Of a DNA stretch of 64,000 nt, positions 25,039-34,850 are shown piece after piece. The translations under genes were made by a program, and so were the position numbers. The first letter of the stretch is position 1, and every line of letters begins with the position of its first letter. Below the pieces are notes generated by a model, which was not told where the DNA came from, ran no database searches, and was given only the letters and a program-made list of their open reading frames with translations. Source of the DNA: Mesorhizobium sophorae (GTDB taxonomy: Bacteria > Pseudomonadota > Alphaproteobacteria > Rhizobiales > Rhizobiaceae); assembly GCF_002270415.1 (NCBI RefSeq), contig NZ_NNRI01000022.1, positions 1,302,001 to 1,366,000 on the forward strand. The letters run 5' to 3'.

Positions 25039-25902
25039 TCAGGCTGGACTTTTTTCCGCAATGTCAAAAAAGGCCTTACGCAAGGAAAGTGTTGCTGAGC
25101 CGGGGTGTCCATTGGCAACCGGATCGCCGTCGATGGCCACCACCGGCATGGCAATTGTGGTCGCGGAACTGATGAACGCCTCACGCGCTGCCTTGGCCTC
25201 GGCGACGGAAAAACCACGTTCCTCGATCTTCAAGCCAAGGCTGGCCGCCACCTCGAACATGGTCGTGCGGGTGATGCCGCGCAGGATGCCATGCTCGGCC
25301 GGCCTGGTGACCAGAACGCCATCCCTGGTGACGATCCAGGCGTTCGACGAGCCGCCTTCCTTGACCATGCCGTCGCTGTCGACGAACCATGCCTCCTGCG
25401 CGCCCGCTTCCTTGGCCTTCTGCTTGGCCAGCACGTTGGGCAGCAGTCCGACGCTCTTGATATCGACCCGGTCCCAGCGATTCTCCGGCACGCTGATGAC
25501 CGCAATGCCGGTTTCAGCCCGCTTTGCTCCGGCGGCAGGATCGGCTTTCCTGGCTGTGACCACCAGGGACGGCCTGGTGTCCGCCGACGGGAAGACAAAG
25601 TCGCGGCTGGCAACGCCACGCGTGACCTGGACATAGACCAGGCCATTGGCGACATGATTGCGGTTGACCACCTCGCGCAGGATGAGCGGCAAGACACCGC
25701 GCGTGACCGGCCAGGCAATCGACAGTTCGGTCAGCGAGCGGTTCAAACGGGCCAGATGGCGCGGCATGTCGACGATGAAGCCACGCGCCACCTCGCAGAC
25801 CTCGTAGACACCATCGGCGAACTGATAGCCGCGGTCCTCGATATGCACGGAAGCGTCCGCGTGAGCGACATAGCGCCCGTTGACATAGGCAATGCGCGGC
25901 AT
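25039..25902 (-). CDS. D-amino-acid aminotransferase (PLP fold type IV)
   Basis: The 287-residue product has class IV aminotransferase signatures. YVNGRYVAHADASVHIEDRG is the N-terminus; GYQFADGVYEV follows; the catalytic lysine is in DIKSVGLLPNVLAKQKAKEA; and KEGGSSNAWIV plus LRGITRTT bind the cofactor phosphate. This set resembles D-alanine transaminase, which makes D-Glu or D-Ala for peptidoglycan, though branched-chain enzymes share the fold. It lies between ntrX and hfq on the same strand, a placement common in Rhizobiales. Confidence 0.87.
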   Translation of the reverse strand: MPRIAYVNGRYVAHADASVHIEDRGYQFADGVYEVCEVARGFIVDMPRHLARLNRSLTELSIAWPVTRGVLPLILREVVNRNHVANGLVYVQVTRGVASRDFVFPSADTRPSLVVTARKADPAAGAKRAETGIAVISVPENRWDRVDIKSVGLLPNVLAKQKAKEAGAQEAWFVDSDGMVKEGGSSNAWIVTRDGVLVTRPAEHGILRGITRTTMFEVAASLGLKIEERGFSVAEAKAAREAFISSATTIAMPVVAIDGDPVANGHPGSATLSLRKAFFDIAEKSPA

Positions 25903-26003
25903 TGGCGACCCCTGGATAACTCTCGGGCTTTCTTATGCGATTCCGCCGCTGCCGTAACCGGCAAATGGTTGGCCCAAGCGCGGCCGATCGGACGTCGCGG
26001 CGG

Positions 26004-27365
26004 TCAGACGCCCAGCGACTTCAGCTTGCGGTGCAAAGCGGAGCGCTCCATGCCGATGAACTCGGCGGTTTTCGAGATGTTGCCGCCAAAGCGGTTGATC
26101 TGGGCGATCAGATAGTCCTTCTCGAACTGTTCGCGCGCCTCGCGCAGCGGCAGCGCCATGATGTGCTGGTCGGATTGATTCGGCGTGCGCGGCATGACAT
26201 CGCCGATCTCGGACGGCAACAGGTCGGCGGTGATCGGTGCATCGACGTCATCGCCGCGCGCCAGGATCATCAGGCGCTCGACATTGTTGCGCAGCTGGCG
26301 GACGTTGCCCGGCCAGTTGTGCGCCTGCAGCACGGCAAGCGCGTCATCGCCGATGCGGCGCGGCTTGATGCCGGCCTGGCGCGCGATCTGCTTCATGAAA
26401 TTGTCGACGAGGTAGGGAATGTCCTCGCGCCGCTCGGCCAGTCCCGGCACCATGACCGGAACCACCGCCAGGCGATGATAAAGATCCTCGCGGAAACGCC
26501 CGTCGGCAATCATCGCTTCGAGGTTCTGCGAAGTCGAGGAAATGATGCGAACGTCGACCTTGACCCGCTTGGTGCCGCCTACCCGCTCGAACTGCTGCTC
26601 GACCAGCACGCGCAGGATCTTGTTCTGCGTCTCGCGCGGCATGTCGGCCACTTCGTCGATGTAGAGGATGCCGCGATGCGCCTCCTCGAGCGCGCCGACC
26701 TTGCGTTCGACACCGTTCGATTCGGTGCCGAACAGCTCGATCTCCATGCGCTCGGGCGTGATGTTGGCGGCGCTCAGCGTCACGAACGGCGCGCCCTTGC
26801 GTGCCGACAGCGTGTGGATGGCGCGCGCGGCCAGTTCCTTGCCCGAGCCTGAGGGGCCGATGATCATGACGCGGCTGTTGGTCGGCGCGACTCGCTCGAT
26901 CGTCTGGCGCAGTTGGCTCATCGCCGACGACATGCCGATCAGATCGAAGGTTTCGCCGCTGCGCAGCTTGAGGTCGGAAACCTCGCGCCGCAATTTCGAG
27001 GTTTCGAGCGCACGCTCGGCAATGAGGATCAGCCTGTCGGCCTTGAACGGCTTTTCGATGAAGTCATAGGCGCCGCGACGAATGGCGGAGACTGCCGTTT
27101 CGATGTTGCCGTGACCGGAGATCATCACCACCGGCAAGGTCGGGTGCATCGTCTTGATCTCGTCGAGCAGCGCCAAGCCGTCCAGACGCGAGCCCTGCAG
27201 CCAGATGTCGAGGAAAATCAGCCGCGGCGCCCGGTCGGCGATCGCCGCCAATGCGCTGTCGGCATCGAATGCCGTGCGGGTTTCGTGACCTTCGTCGCTC
27301 AGGATGCCTGCGACGAGCTCACGGATGTCTTCCTCGTCATCGACGATGAGAATATCAGACGCCAT
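26004..27365 (-). CDS. ntrX: Response regulator NtrX
   Basis: The 453-residue product has a receiver domain (ILIVDDEEDIRELVAGILSD, phosphorylatable Asp in LIFLDIWLQGSRLDG), a AAA+ domain (IGPSGSGKELAARAIH, HRGILYIDEVADMPRE) and a Fis-type HTH at the end (GNISKTAEFIGMERSALHRK). The sigma-54 contact loop GAFTGA is absent; the matching place reads TESNGVERKVGALEEAH. That is normal for NtrX and suggests that it does not activate sigma-54 in the standard way. It pairs with the membrane kinase NtrY, overlapping its gene by 11 bases. In rhizobia NtrYX links nitrogen, redox and envelope control. Confidence 0.93.
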   Translation of the reverse strand: MASDILIVDDEEDIRELVAGILSDEGHETRTAFDADSALAAIADRAPRLIFLDIWLQGSRLDGLALLDEIKTMHPTLPVVMISGHGNIETAVSAIRRGAYDFIEKPFKADRLILIAERALETSKLRREVSDLKLRSGETFDLIGMSSAMSQLRQTIERVAPTNSRVMIIGPSGSGKELAARAIHTLSARKGAPFVTLSAANITPERMEIELFGTESNGVERKVGALEEAHRGILYIDEVADMPRETQNKILRVLVEQQFERVGGTKRVKVDVRIISSTSQNLEAMIADGRFREDLYHRLAVVPVMVPGLAERREDIPYLVDNFMKQIARQAGIKPRRIGDDALAVLQAHNWPGNVRQLRNNVERLMILARGDDVDAPITADLLPSEIGDVMPRTPNQSDQHIMALPLREAREQFEKDYLIAQINRFGGNISKTAEFIGMERSALHRKLKSLGV

Positions 27366-29661
27366 TACCGACCTTTTCAGTTTCTCGTTCGTTTTCCGAC
27401 CTGCTTTCGCCGCGCGGAGGCGCGACCGCCACAGGCGGCAAGATGATGCTGATCATCGCGCCGCGCCCGCCGTGGAAATCCGCGGGCGCATCATGAAGTT
27501 CCAGCCTGCCACCATGGTCCTCCACGATCTTCTTGACGATAGCGAGACCGAGCCCGGTGCCCTTCTCGCGTGTGGTCATATAGGGCTCGAGCAGCCGTTG
27601 GCGATTCTCGCGCGGCAAACCTTTGCCATTGTCGATGACGTCGATGCGAATCGCGCCATTCTGGCGGCCGGCTTGAATCCGGATTATGCCGTGCGAACCA
27701 TCCTTCTGTTCCAGCCCATCGATCGCTTCGGCGGCGTTCTTGATCACATTGCCGAAAGCCTGCGCCATCAGCCGGCTGTCGAACGTGCCCTTGAGCGGCT
27801 CGCTGCCGAATACCCGCTCGAAGGTGATGTCGGCGCGGCTGACCTCGACCAGGAACGAGGCCTCGCGCAGCGATTCGCGCAGGTCGATGGCCTTCATTTC
27901 GGGCTTCGGCATGCGGGCGAACGCCGAGAACTCGTCGACCATGCGGCCGATGTCCTCGACCTGCCGGATGATGGTGTCGGTGCATTGGTCGAAAACCTCG
28001 CGGTCCTCGGTTATGACCTTGCCGTAGCGGCGCTTGATGCGCTCGGCCGACAGCTGGATCGGCGTCAGCGGGTTCTTGATCTCGTGCGCGATGCGCCGCG
28101 CCACGTCGGCCCAGGCGGAGGAGCGCTGCGCCTGAACCAGATCGGTGATGTCGTCGACCGTCACGACATAGGATTTTTCCTCCGCGCCGTCGTCGCCGGC
28201 CTCGATGGTGATCTGCACGTTGAAGGTCCGCTCGGCACCGGCGCGATAGAAAGTGACCTGTTCGCGGTAGACCGGCTTGCCGGACTTGCGGCCGATCTCG
28301 AAGACGCGGCCGACATGCGGCAGCACGGCGGAGAGGTTCTGTCCAAGTGCCGCGTTGGCGGATATGGCCAGCATCGCCTCAGCCGAGCGGTTGACGATGG
28401 TGACGATGCCATAGGGGTCGACGCCGATGACGCCGGCGGTGACACCGGCAAGCACCGCTTCGGAGAAACGGCGCCGTTCGTCGATCAGGTCCTTGGCGGA
28501 CAGGATCTCGTTGCGCTGTGATTTCAGTTCGAGAAGCATCTTGTTGAACGTGTCGCCGAGCGAGGCGACATCGCCGTCCGATGGCCTGACGGGAACCGCG
28601 ACGTCGAGATTGCCGGTCGCCACCTCGTCGGCGGCACCGATAAGCTGGCGAATCGGCCGCACCAGGCGATCGGCAACGGCAATGCCGGTCCAGATCGCGG
28701 ACAGGATGATGATCAGCGTCAGCGACAGATAGGGCAGCGCGAAGGCCACCTGCGACGTGCGCCTGTTATCTTCCAGCCCGCGATATTCGTCGGTGTTGGA
28801 TCTGACGATCTGCCGCGCCTTGATCACTTCGGGATCGACGAGGCGAATGGTGTAGAGATAGAGCCCATCGATCTCGCGCAGCTTGACGATGGCGCCCATG
28901 ATGTTGCGCGTTTTCGGCTCGATCAGCACCGGCTTGCCGTCGGAGGCACTGGCCACGGCGCCTTCCGGCGGCTCGGGCATGGCGAAATCTGTGTCGGTCT
29001 TGGCGCTCATGACGAACGAGCCGTCGGGTTTGATCAGCGCTGCATGGGCCAGCGACCGGCCCACGGCTTCCTTGTTCATCAGGTCGAGAAAGCCAGTCCG
29101 ATCAAGGCCATAGAGCGTCCTCGACGCGTCGAGATCATAGGCCATCGACAGCGTCGTGCCCTGGAGGTTGCGGGCGTTTTCCTGGACATAGGCATCGGCG
29201 ATCGACAATGACGAATTGACGATCGTCTTGGTACGGATTTCGAACCAGCGGTCGAGACCGATGTCGAGCGTGATCGAGGCGATGATCGCCACCATGATGG
29301 CGGGAATTGCGGCGACCAGGGCAAACATGGCGACGATGCGCACGTGCAGCCGCGAGGCCGCCTTGCCGTGCCGACGAGCCATCAGGATGCGGTGTACTTC
29401 GCGTCCGACCAGCGCCATGAGGAACAGGACGAATATGGCATTGAGGGCGATCAATGCGAGCGTCGTCGACTCGTTGGGCGTAATCGGCGTGGCGCCGACG
29501 AGGATGGTGAACGAGATCGCCGCGGTCACCAGCGCGCCGCCGACCGCGACCACACCGGGCAGCGCAAGCAGCCTGCGCCCGTCGCGTGCGCCGGGTTCGC
29601 TGAAAAGCGGTTGGTTGAGTGTCGGTGCCTGCGGAGCCATGTCGCCGTCTAGAGCCATCAT
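27355..29661 (-). CDS. ntrY: Membrane sensor histidine kinase NtrY
   Basis: The ATG pair at 29661/29658 is the likely start (768 residues); a TTG further upstream would add 14 residues. Three to four N-terminal membrane helices bracket a periplasmic region. Then follow a HAMP domain (DRLVRPIRQLIGAADEVATG), a PAS domain (GVIGVDPYGIVTIVNRSAEA), the phospho-acceptor box ARRIAHEIKNPLTPIQLSAE and a HATPase domain (NVIKNAAEAIDGL, GKGLPRENRQ, GTGLGLAIVKKIVEDHGG). It phosphorylates NtrX. It follows ntrC by about 110 bp on the same strand. Confidence 0.92.
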   Translation of the reverse strand: MMALDGDMAPQAPTLNQPLFSEPGARDGRRLLALPGVVAVGGALVTAAISFTILVGATPITPNESTTLALIALNAIFVLFLMALVGREVHRILMARRHGKAASRLHVRIVAMFALVAAIPAIMVAIIASITLDIGLDRWFEIRTKTIVNSSLSIADAYVQENARNLQGTTLSMAYDLDASRTLYGLDRTGFLDLMNKEAVGRSLAHAALIKPDGSFVMSAKTDTDFAMPEPPEGAVASASDGKPVLIEPKTRNIMGAIVKLREIDGLYLYTIRLVDPEVIKARQIVRSNTDEYRGLEDNRRTSQVAFALPYLSLTLIIILSAIWTGIAVADRLVRPIRQLIGAADEVATGNLDVAVPVRPSDGDVASLGDTFNKMLLELKSQRNEILSAKDLIDERRRFSEAVLAGVTAGVIGVDPYGIVTIVNRSAEAMLAISANAALGQNLSAVLPHVGRVFEIGRKSGKPVYREQVTFYRAGAERTFNVQITIEAGDDGAEEKSYVVTVDDITDLVQAQRSSAWADVARRIAHEIKNPLTPIQLSAERIKRRYGKVITEDREVFDQCTDTIIRQVEDIGRMVDEFSAFARMPKPEMKAIDLRESLREASFLVEVSRADITFERVFGSEPLKGTFDSRLMAQAFGNVIKNAAEAIDGLEQKDGSHGIIRIQAGRQNGAIRIDVIDNGKGLPRENRQRLLEPYMTTREKGTGLGLAIVKKIVEDHGGRLELHDAPADFHGGRGAMISIILPPVAVAPPRGESRSENERETEKVGNGV

Positions 29662-29769
29662 TGCGTCGGATGTATGCAACGCATTGTGGCGATTATGCAA
29701 CAAGTGTGACCGAGACGGAAATCTTTCGCGAGATGGTCCCCTGAAAAGAGCCCGGGCTCGGATCAGGGC

Positions 29770-31230
29770 TCAGGGCTGTCGCGATGATTTGTAGACGTTG
29801 ACGCCGAGGTCGCGAATCTTCTTGCGCAGCGTGTTGCGGTTCAAGCCCAGCAGTTCGGCGGCCTTGATCTGGTTGCCGCGGGTTGCCGTCATCGAGGCCA
29901 GGACCAGCGGATACTCGACCTCGGACAGAATGCGCTGATAGAGACCGGCAGGCGGCAAATCGCCGGCAAACGAGGCGAAATAACGCTGCAGGAAATGCTC
30001 GACCGCCTGGCCGATCGACAGGTCGTCGGGAATGAGGTTGCCGCCGCCCGGCACCACCGGGCGCTCGCCGGTCTTGAGTTCCGCCTCGATGATCTCGGCC
30101 GAGATCTCGTCCTGCGAATAGAGCGCGGCGAGCCTGCGGACGAGGTTTTCCAGTTCGCGCACATTGCCCGGCCAGGGGTAGCGCTTCATCAGTTCGATGC
30201 CGCCCGACGAAATGCGCTTGGTCTGCAGGCCTTCCATCTCGCCGAGCTTGAAAAAGTGCCGCACGAGGTCGGGCACGTCCTCGGAGCGCTCGCGCAGCGC
30301 CGGTAGCCTGAGCGGCACGACGTTGAGGCGATAGAAAAGATCCTCGCGGAAAAGCCCCTGGTTGATCAGCGTGCGCAGATCCTTGTTGGTAGCGGCGACG
30401 ATGCGCACGTCGGTCTTGATCGGCGTGCGTCCGCCGACGGTCGTGTACTCGCCCTGCTGCAGGACGCGCAGCAGGCGCGTCTGCGCCTCCATCGGCATGT
30501 CGCCGATCTCGTCGAGGAACAGTGTGCCGCCCTCGGCCTGCTCGAAGCGACCGGTGGAGCGGTTCTGCGCTCCGGTGAAGGCGCCCTTCTCGTGCCCGAA
30601 CAGTTCCGATTCGATCAGGTCGCGCGGGATCGCCGCCATGTTGATGGCGACGAACGGGCCGCCACGACGGCGGCCATACTCATGCAGCGCACGCGCCACC
30701 AGCTCCTTGCCGGTGCCGGATTCGCCCGAGATCATCACCGTCAGGTCGGTCTGCATCATGCGCGCCAGCATGCGGTAGATGTCCTGCATGGCCGCCGAGC
30801 GGCCGACCAGTGGCATCGCGTCAGGTTGCTCTTCCGGCCGCGCATCGATCTTCGGCCGCCGCGGCTCGGAAAGCGCCCGGTTGACGATGTTGAGCAGTTC
30901 GGTCAGGTCGAATGGCTTCGGCAGATATTCATAAGCGCCGGTTTCGGATGCACGGATCGCCGTCATGAAGGTGTTCTGGGCGCTCATGACGATAACGGGC
31001 AGCTCCGGCCGCGCCTTCTTGATGCGCGGCAGCATGTCGAAGGCGTTCTCGTCCGGCATCACCACATCGGTGATGACCAGATCGCCCTCGCCCGCCGCCA
31101 CCCAGCGCCACAATGTCGAAGCGTTGGAAGTGACGCGCACCTCGTGACCGACGCGCGAAAGCGCCTGGTTGAGGACGGTGCGGATCGCCGCATCGTCGTC
31201 GGCGACGAGAATATTGCCGCGAACGGTCAT
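29770..31230 (-). CDS. ntrC: Nitrogen regulatory response regulator NtrC
   Basis: The 486-residue product has receiver, AAA+ and Fis-type HTH domains. The phosphorylated Asp is in DLVITDVVMPDENAFD. The ATPase has GESGTGKELVARALHEYG and the intact sigma-54 contact loop FGHEKGAFTGAQNRSTG. The HTH near the end reads TRGNQIKAAELLGLNRNTLR. It activates nitrogen-limitation genes such as glnII and amtB at sigma-54 promoters. The start overlaps the ntrB stop by four bases, so the two are coupled. Confidence 0.95.
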   Translation of the reverse strand: MTVRGNILVADDDAAIRTVLNQALSRVGHEVRVTSNASTLWRWVAAGEGDLVITDVVMPDENAFDMLPRIKKARPELPVIVMSAQNTFMTAIRASETGAYEYLPKPFDLTELLNIVNRALSEPRRPKIDARPEEQPDAMPLVGRSAAMQDIYRMLARMMQTDLTVMISGESGTGKELVARALHEYGRRRGGPFVAINMAAIPRDLIESELFGHEKGAFTGAQNRSTGRFEQAEGGTLFLDEIGDMPMEAQTRLLRVLQQGEYTTVGGRTPIKTDVRIVAATNKDLRTLINQGLFREDLFYRLNVVPLRLPALRERSEDVPDLVRHFFKLGEMEGLQTKRISSGGIELMKRYPWPGNVRELENLVRRLAALYSQDEISAEIIEAELKTGERPVVPGGGNLIPDDLSIGQAVEHFLQRYFASFAGDLPPAGLYQRILSEVEYPLVLASMTATRGNQIKAAELLGLNRNTLRKKIRDLGVNVYKSSRQP

Positions 31231-32369
31231 TTGCGGTCTCCTTCACCGTCATCATCGGCGCCGTATGGCACTTCTTTCCAGGCCGGCATCAGGATGCGGA
31301 ATGTGGTCCCGCGCGGCGTCGATTCGCATTCGATGATGCCACCATGCTCGCCGACGATCTTGGCTACCAGCGCCAGCCCCAGCCCCGAGCCGTTCGGCTT
31401 GGTGGTGATGAAGGGATCGAACAGGATCGGCAGGATATCTTCCGAGACGCCGGAGCCATTGTCGCGCACGCAGAATTCCAGCGGCAGCGATACGCGATCC
31501 TGCGTGCCCGGAACGGAAACACGGATGCCTGGCCGGAAGGCGGTCGACAGCACGATCTCGCCCTGCGGGTCACTGCCGATCGCCTCGGCGGCGTTCTTGA
31601 CCAGGTTGAGGAACACCTGGATGATCTGGTCGCGGTTGGCAAACACCGGAGGCAACGAAGGATCATAATCCTCCATTATCTTGATTCTCTTGGCAAAACC
31701 GTTCTTGGCAATCGCCTTCACATGGTCGAGAACGACGTGGATGTTGACGGGGTAGCGATCGATCGGCCGCTCGTCGGAAAACACCTCCATGCGGTCGACC
31801 AGCGACACGATGCGGTCAGTCTCGTCGGTAATCAGCCGCGTCAGCGCGCGGTCCTCGTCGGAAGCCGACAGTTCGAGCAGCTGGGCAGCACCGCGGATGC
31901 CGGAGAGCGGGTTCTTGATCTCATGGGCAAGCATCGCCGCCAGACCGGTCACCGAGCGCGCAGCGCCGCGGTGCGTCATCTGCCGGTCGATCTTGTCGGC
32001 CATCGACCGTTCCTGGAACATCACCACGACCGAGCCCGGAAATTCCGACACCGGCGCGACATAGAGATCGACGACCTTCTCGATGCCGAGGCGCGGCGAC
32101 GATACGTCGACCCGGTACTCGTTGACCGGAGCCCGGCGCTCGCGCACCTGATCGACCAGCGTCAGCAAAGGGCTGCCGAAAGGAATGAGTTTCGACAGCG
32201 TGTTGCGCGCCAGCATCGTCGCGCTGGAGCGAAAGAAGTCTTCCGCGTCGGCATTGGCGAAGGTGATGAACCCTGCCTCGCTGATCATGATCACAGGGCG
32301 GCGGATGGTGTTGAGCACGATCTGGGCGGCATCCGCCATTTCAACACTCTGGCCAGCGGCGGCGATCAT
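31227..32369 (-). CDS. ntrB: Nitrogen regulation sensor kinase/phosphatase NtrB
   Basis: The 380-residue soluble kinase has an N-terminal PAS domain (RPVIMISEAGFITFANADAE), the H-box AAMLAHEIKNPLSGIRGAAQ and HATPase motifs (NLVKNAAEAIGSDPQ, DNGSGVSEDI, GSGLGLALVAKIVGEHGG). It lacks membrane spans, as expected for a kinase controlled by PII. Both ends overlap neighbours by four bases: dusB upstream and ntrC downstream. The classical nifR3-ntrB-ntrC operon is therefore intact. Confidence 0.95.
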   Translation of the reverse strand: MIAAAGQSVEMADAAQIVLNTIRRPVIMISEAGFITFANADAEDFFRSSATMLARNTLSKLIPFGSPLLTLVDQVRERRAPVNEYRVDVSSPRLGIEKVVDLYVAPVSEFPGSVVVMFQERSMADKIDRQMTHRGAARSVTGLAAMLAHEIKNPLSGIRGAAQLLELSASDEDRALTRLITDETDRIVSLVDRMEVFSDERPIDRYPVNIHVVLDHVKAIAKNGFAKRIKIMEDYDPSLPPVFANRDQIIQVFLNLVKNAAEAIGSDPQGEIVLSTAFRPGIRVSVPGTQDRVSLPLEFCVRDNGSGVSEDILPILFDPFITTKPNGSGLGLALVAKIVGEHGGIIECESTPRGTTFRILMPAWKEVPYGADDDGEGDRK

Positions 32370-33394
32370 GCGGCGCTCCGCAGGTTCGACGGTTGCGCAT
32401 CGTGCGAAAACACATCGCGCAGCATGGCGATGACGCGCGCGGGCTCGAATGCGGTCAGTATGGCCTTTCGGCTGTCGTCAGCCATGCCGCCGGCATGACT
32501 GTCGAGATACCAGCCAAGATGCTTGCGCGCCTGGCGCAGGCCACTTTCGACGCCATAGAGCGCCAGCATGTCCTCATAGTGGGCCACGACATAGTCGGCC
32601 AGCGCCATCCGGTTCTGCGGCACCTTGGCTGCTGCCTCGCCCGTCGCGGCCGCCGCGATGCTGCCAGCGATCCACGGCGCACCGTAATGCGCGCGGCCGA
32701 TCATCACAGCATCGGCACCGGATTGATCGAGAATGGCAGCCGCTTCCGCTGGCGAAGAAACATCGCCATTGGCGACGACCGGGATCGACACGGCTTCCTT
32801 GACGCGGGCGATGGCGCGCCAGTCGGCCTTGCCCTGATAGAACTGGCAGCGCGTGCGGCCGTGCACCGTCACCATCCTGACACCGGCCTGTTCGGCGCGG
32901 CGCGCCAGCATCGGGGCGTTGAGTGCGCCTTCGTCCCAGCCCAACCGCATCTTGACCGTGACCGGCACCTTGACCGCGCCGACCACGGCGTCGATCAGCG
33001 ACAGCGCGTGGTCGAGATCCAGCATCAATGCCGAACCGGCATAGCCACCGGTGACCTTCTTGGCCGGGCAGCCCATGTTGATGTCGATGATGTCGGCGCC
33101 CTCGCCAGCGGCGATCCGCGCGCCTTCCGCCATGTGCGCCGCCTCGCGGCCGGCAAGCTGCACCATGTGAACCGGCAGGCCGGAATGACGAATGCGCAGG
33201 TCGCAACCGGCCCTGCCCTTGGCAAGCTCGCCGCTGGCCACCATTTCGGATACGACAAGACCCGCGCCATGGACATGGGCGCGCTGCCGGAACGGCTCAT
33301 CGGTGATGCCCGACATCGGCGCCAGGAACACGCGATTGCGAATTTGCACGCCGCCGACGTCGAGTGGCGCGGCCAATTTGGTCACATCAGGCAT
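32366..33394 (-). CDS. dusB: tRNA-dihydrouridine synthase DusB (NifR3)
   Basis: The ATG at 33394 gives 342 residues (MPDVTKLAAPLDVGGVQIRN); a TTG two codons upstream is less likely. The TIM-barrel flavoprotein reduces uridines in the tRNA D-loop. Key motifs are FLAPMSGITDEPFRQ, DINMGCPAKKVTGGYAGSAL with the catalytic Cys, VHGRTRCQFYQGKADW, and ANGDVSSPAEA ... DAVMIGRAHYGAPW. It is the first gene of the dusB-ntrB-ntrC operon, historically called nifR3 in rhizobia. Confidence 0.94.
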   Translation of the reverse strand: MPDVTKLAAPLDVGGVQIRNRVFLAPMSGITDEPFRQRAHVHGAGLVVSEMVASGELAKGRAGCDLRIRHSGLPVHMVQLAGREAAHMAEGARIAAGEGADIIDINMGCPAKKVTGGYAGSALMLDLDHALSLIDAVVGAVKVPVTVKMRLGWDEGALNAPMLARRAEQAGVRMVTVHGRTRCQFYQGKADWRAIARVKEAVSIPVVANGDVSSPAEAAAILDQSGADAVMIGRAHYGAPWIAGSIAAAATGEAAAKVPQNRMALADYVVAHYEDMLALYGVESGLRQARKHLGWYLDSHAGGMADDSRKAILTAFEPARVIAMLRDVFSHDAQPSNLRSAA

Positions 33395-33565
33395 GCACAA
33401 AAACCAAGCATATTAGTTCGCTGCACATTCTCTAGCCAGAACCGGCGCAATGTGCAACGCGGAATGACGCCACATTAAGGCGCAATTGGGAAAAATGCTG
33501 GCCTTCTGAATTGGCGCAAGACGCCCCTTGGAAGGCGCAAAGGACGCCTTCGAAGTTCATATTTG

Positions 33566-33613
33566 GCGCACGATCTTTTCCGAAAACCGATTACACTTTT
33601 CGGGATCGTGCGC
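33566..33613. repeat. Intergenic palindrome upstream of ispDF
   Basis: GCGCACGATC (33566-33575) pairs exactly with GATCGTGCGC (33604-33613). Inside, TTTTCCGAAAA on the left faces ACACTTTTCGG on the right. Repeats of this style are very common between rhizobial genes. It ends 13 bases before the ispDF start codon, so it would be part of that gene's leader. Confidence 0.75.
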
Positions 33614-33626
33614 TAAGCCAATCTGC

Positions 33627-34850
33627 ATGACTGACGCAAGTGAAAATTCGAATGACGATGGCAAGGTCGCCGTGGTGATCGTCGCCGCCGGCCGCGGCGC
33701 TCGCGCCGGGCAGGCCAACGGACCCAAGCAGTATCAAAGCATTGGCGGCCACGCCGTCATCGCCCACACGATTGAGATTTTCCTGGCCCACCCGCGGACC
33801 AGCGAAGTTGTTGTCGCCATTCATGCCGACGACAACGAGCTGTTCCAGCAGGCAGCAGGCGCCAACGCCGGGCGGGTCATCGCCATCATGGGCGGGGCGA
33901 CTAGGCAGGCTTCGGTGCGGCTCGGACTGCTCGCACTGAGAGGCCACGCGCCGGGCCGGGTTCTGATCCACGACGCCGTCCGCCCGTTTGTCGATGCGGA
34001 GTTGATTGACCGCACAATAGACGCCATCGGCGAGCGCGAGGGCGCGCTGCCCGCCCTGCCCGTCGCCGATACGCTGAAGCGCGAGTCGGCCGCCGGCGTC
34101 GTGGGAGAAACCGTTTCCCGCAACGGACTTCACGCCGCGCAGACGCCACAGGGCTTTCCGTTCTGGCCCATTCTTGCCGCGCACGAGAAAGCCCATCACC
34201 TGGGGAAAATGGACTTCACCGACGACGCCGCGATCGCCGAATGGGCGCATATTCCGGTAAGGATCGTTCCGGGTTCACCGGACAATGTCAAACTCACCTG
34301 GGCACGGGATATTGCAATGGCGGACCAGCGGCTTTCCGGCGACCGTGCGCGCTTCCCCGATATCAGAACCGGCAATGGCTACGACGTGCATGCCTTCGAA
34401 CCTGGCGACCATGTCACCCTGTGCGGCGTCGCTATCCCGCATGACAAGAAACTTTCGGGCCACTCCGACGCCGATGTCGGCCTGCATGCCTTGACCGATG
34501 CGCTGCTGGCGACCTGTGGCGCCGGCGACATCGGCACGCATTTCCCGCCGTCCGATCCGCAGTGGAAAGGCGCTGCATCGCGTATCTTCGTCGAACATGC
34601 GGCAAAGTTGGTGCGCGAGCGCGGCGGCCGCATCGCCAACGCCGACATCACGCTGATCTGCGAGGCGCCGCGCGTCGGCCCGCATCGCGAGGCGATGACG
34701 GCAGCCCTGTCACAGATGCTGGCAATTTCCCCTGATCGCATCTCGATCAAGGCGACAACCAACGAAAAGCTCGGCTTTGTCGGCCGCGAGGAAGGCATAG
34801 CGGCCATCGCCACCGCCAGCGTGGTGTTTCCCGGCGAGGTGCCGGAATGA
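33627..34850 (+). CDS. ispDF: Bifunctional IspD/IspF isoprenoid (MEP pathway) enzyme
   Basis: ATG 33627 gives 407 residues; the frame upstream runs through the palindrome and is rejected. The N-terminal half is MEP cytidylyltransferase (VVIVAAGRGARAGQANGPKQ, VLIHDAVRPFVDAELI, AAQTPQGFPF). The C-terminal half, from about residue 250, is MECDP synthase (RTGNGYDVHAFEPGDHVTLC, GHSDADVGLHALTDALLA, the zinc ligands D/H). The fusion catalyses the third and fifth MEP steps and is standard in Alphaproteobacteria. It overlaps cinA by four bases. Confidence 0.95.
   Translation: MTDASENSNDDGKVAVVIVAAGRGARAGQANGPKQYQSIGGHAVIAHTIEIFLAHPRTSEVVVAIHADDNELFQQAAGANAGRVIAIMGGATRQASVRLGLLALRGHAPGRVLIHDAVRPFVDAELIDRTIDAIGEREGALPALPVADTLKRESAAGVVGETVSRNGLHAAQTPQGFPFWPILAAHEKAHHLGKMDFTDDAAIAEWAHIPVRIVPGSPDNVKLTWARDIAMADQRLSGDRARFPDIRTGNGYDVHAFEPGDHVTLCGVAIPHDKKLSGHSDADVGLHALTDALLATCGAGDIGTHFPPSDPQWKGAASRIFVEHAAKLVRERGGRIANADITLICEAPRVGPHREAMTAALSQMLAISPDRISIKATTNEKLGFVGREEGIAAIATASVVFPGEVPE

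Noticed and set aside
31344..32498. 384-codon plus-strand frame opposite ntrB
   Set aside because: Antisense shadow; ntrB has complete kinase motifs.
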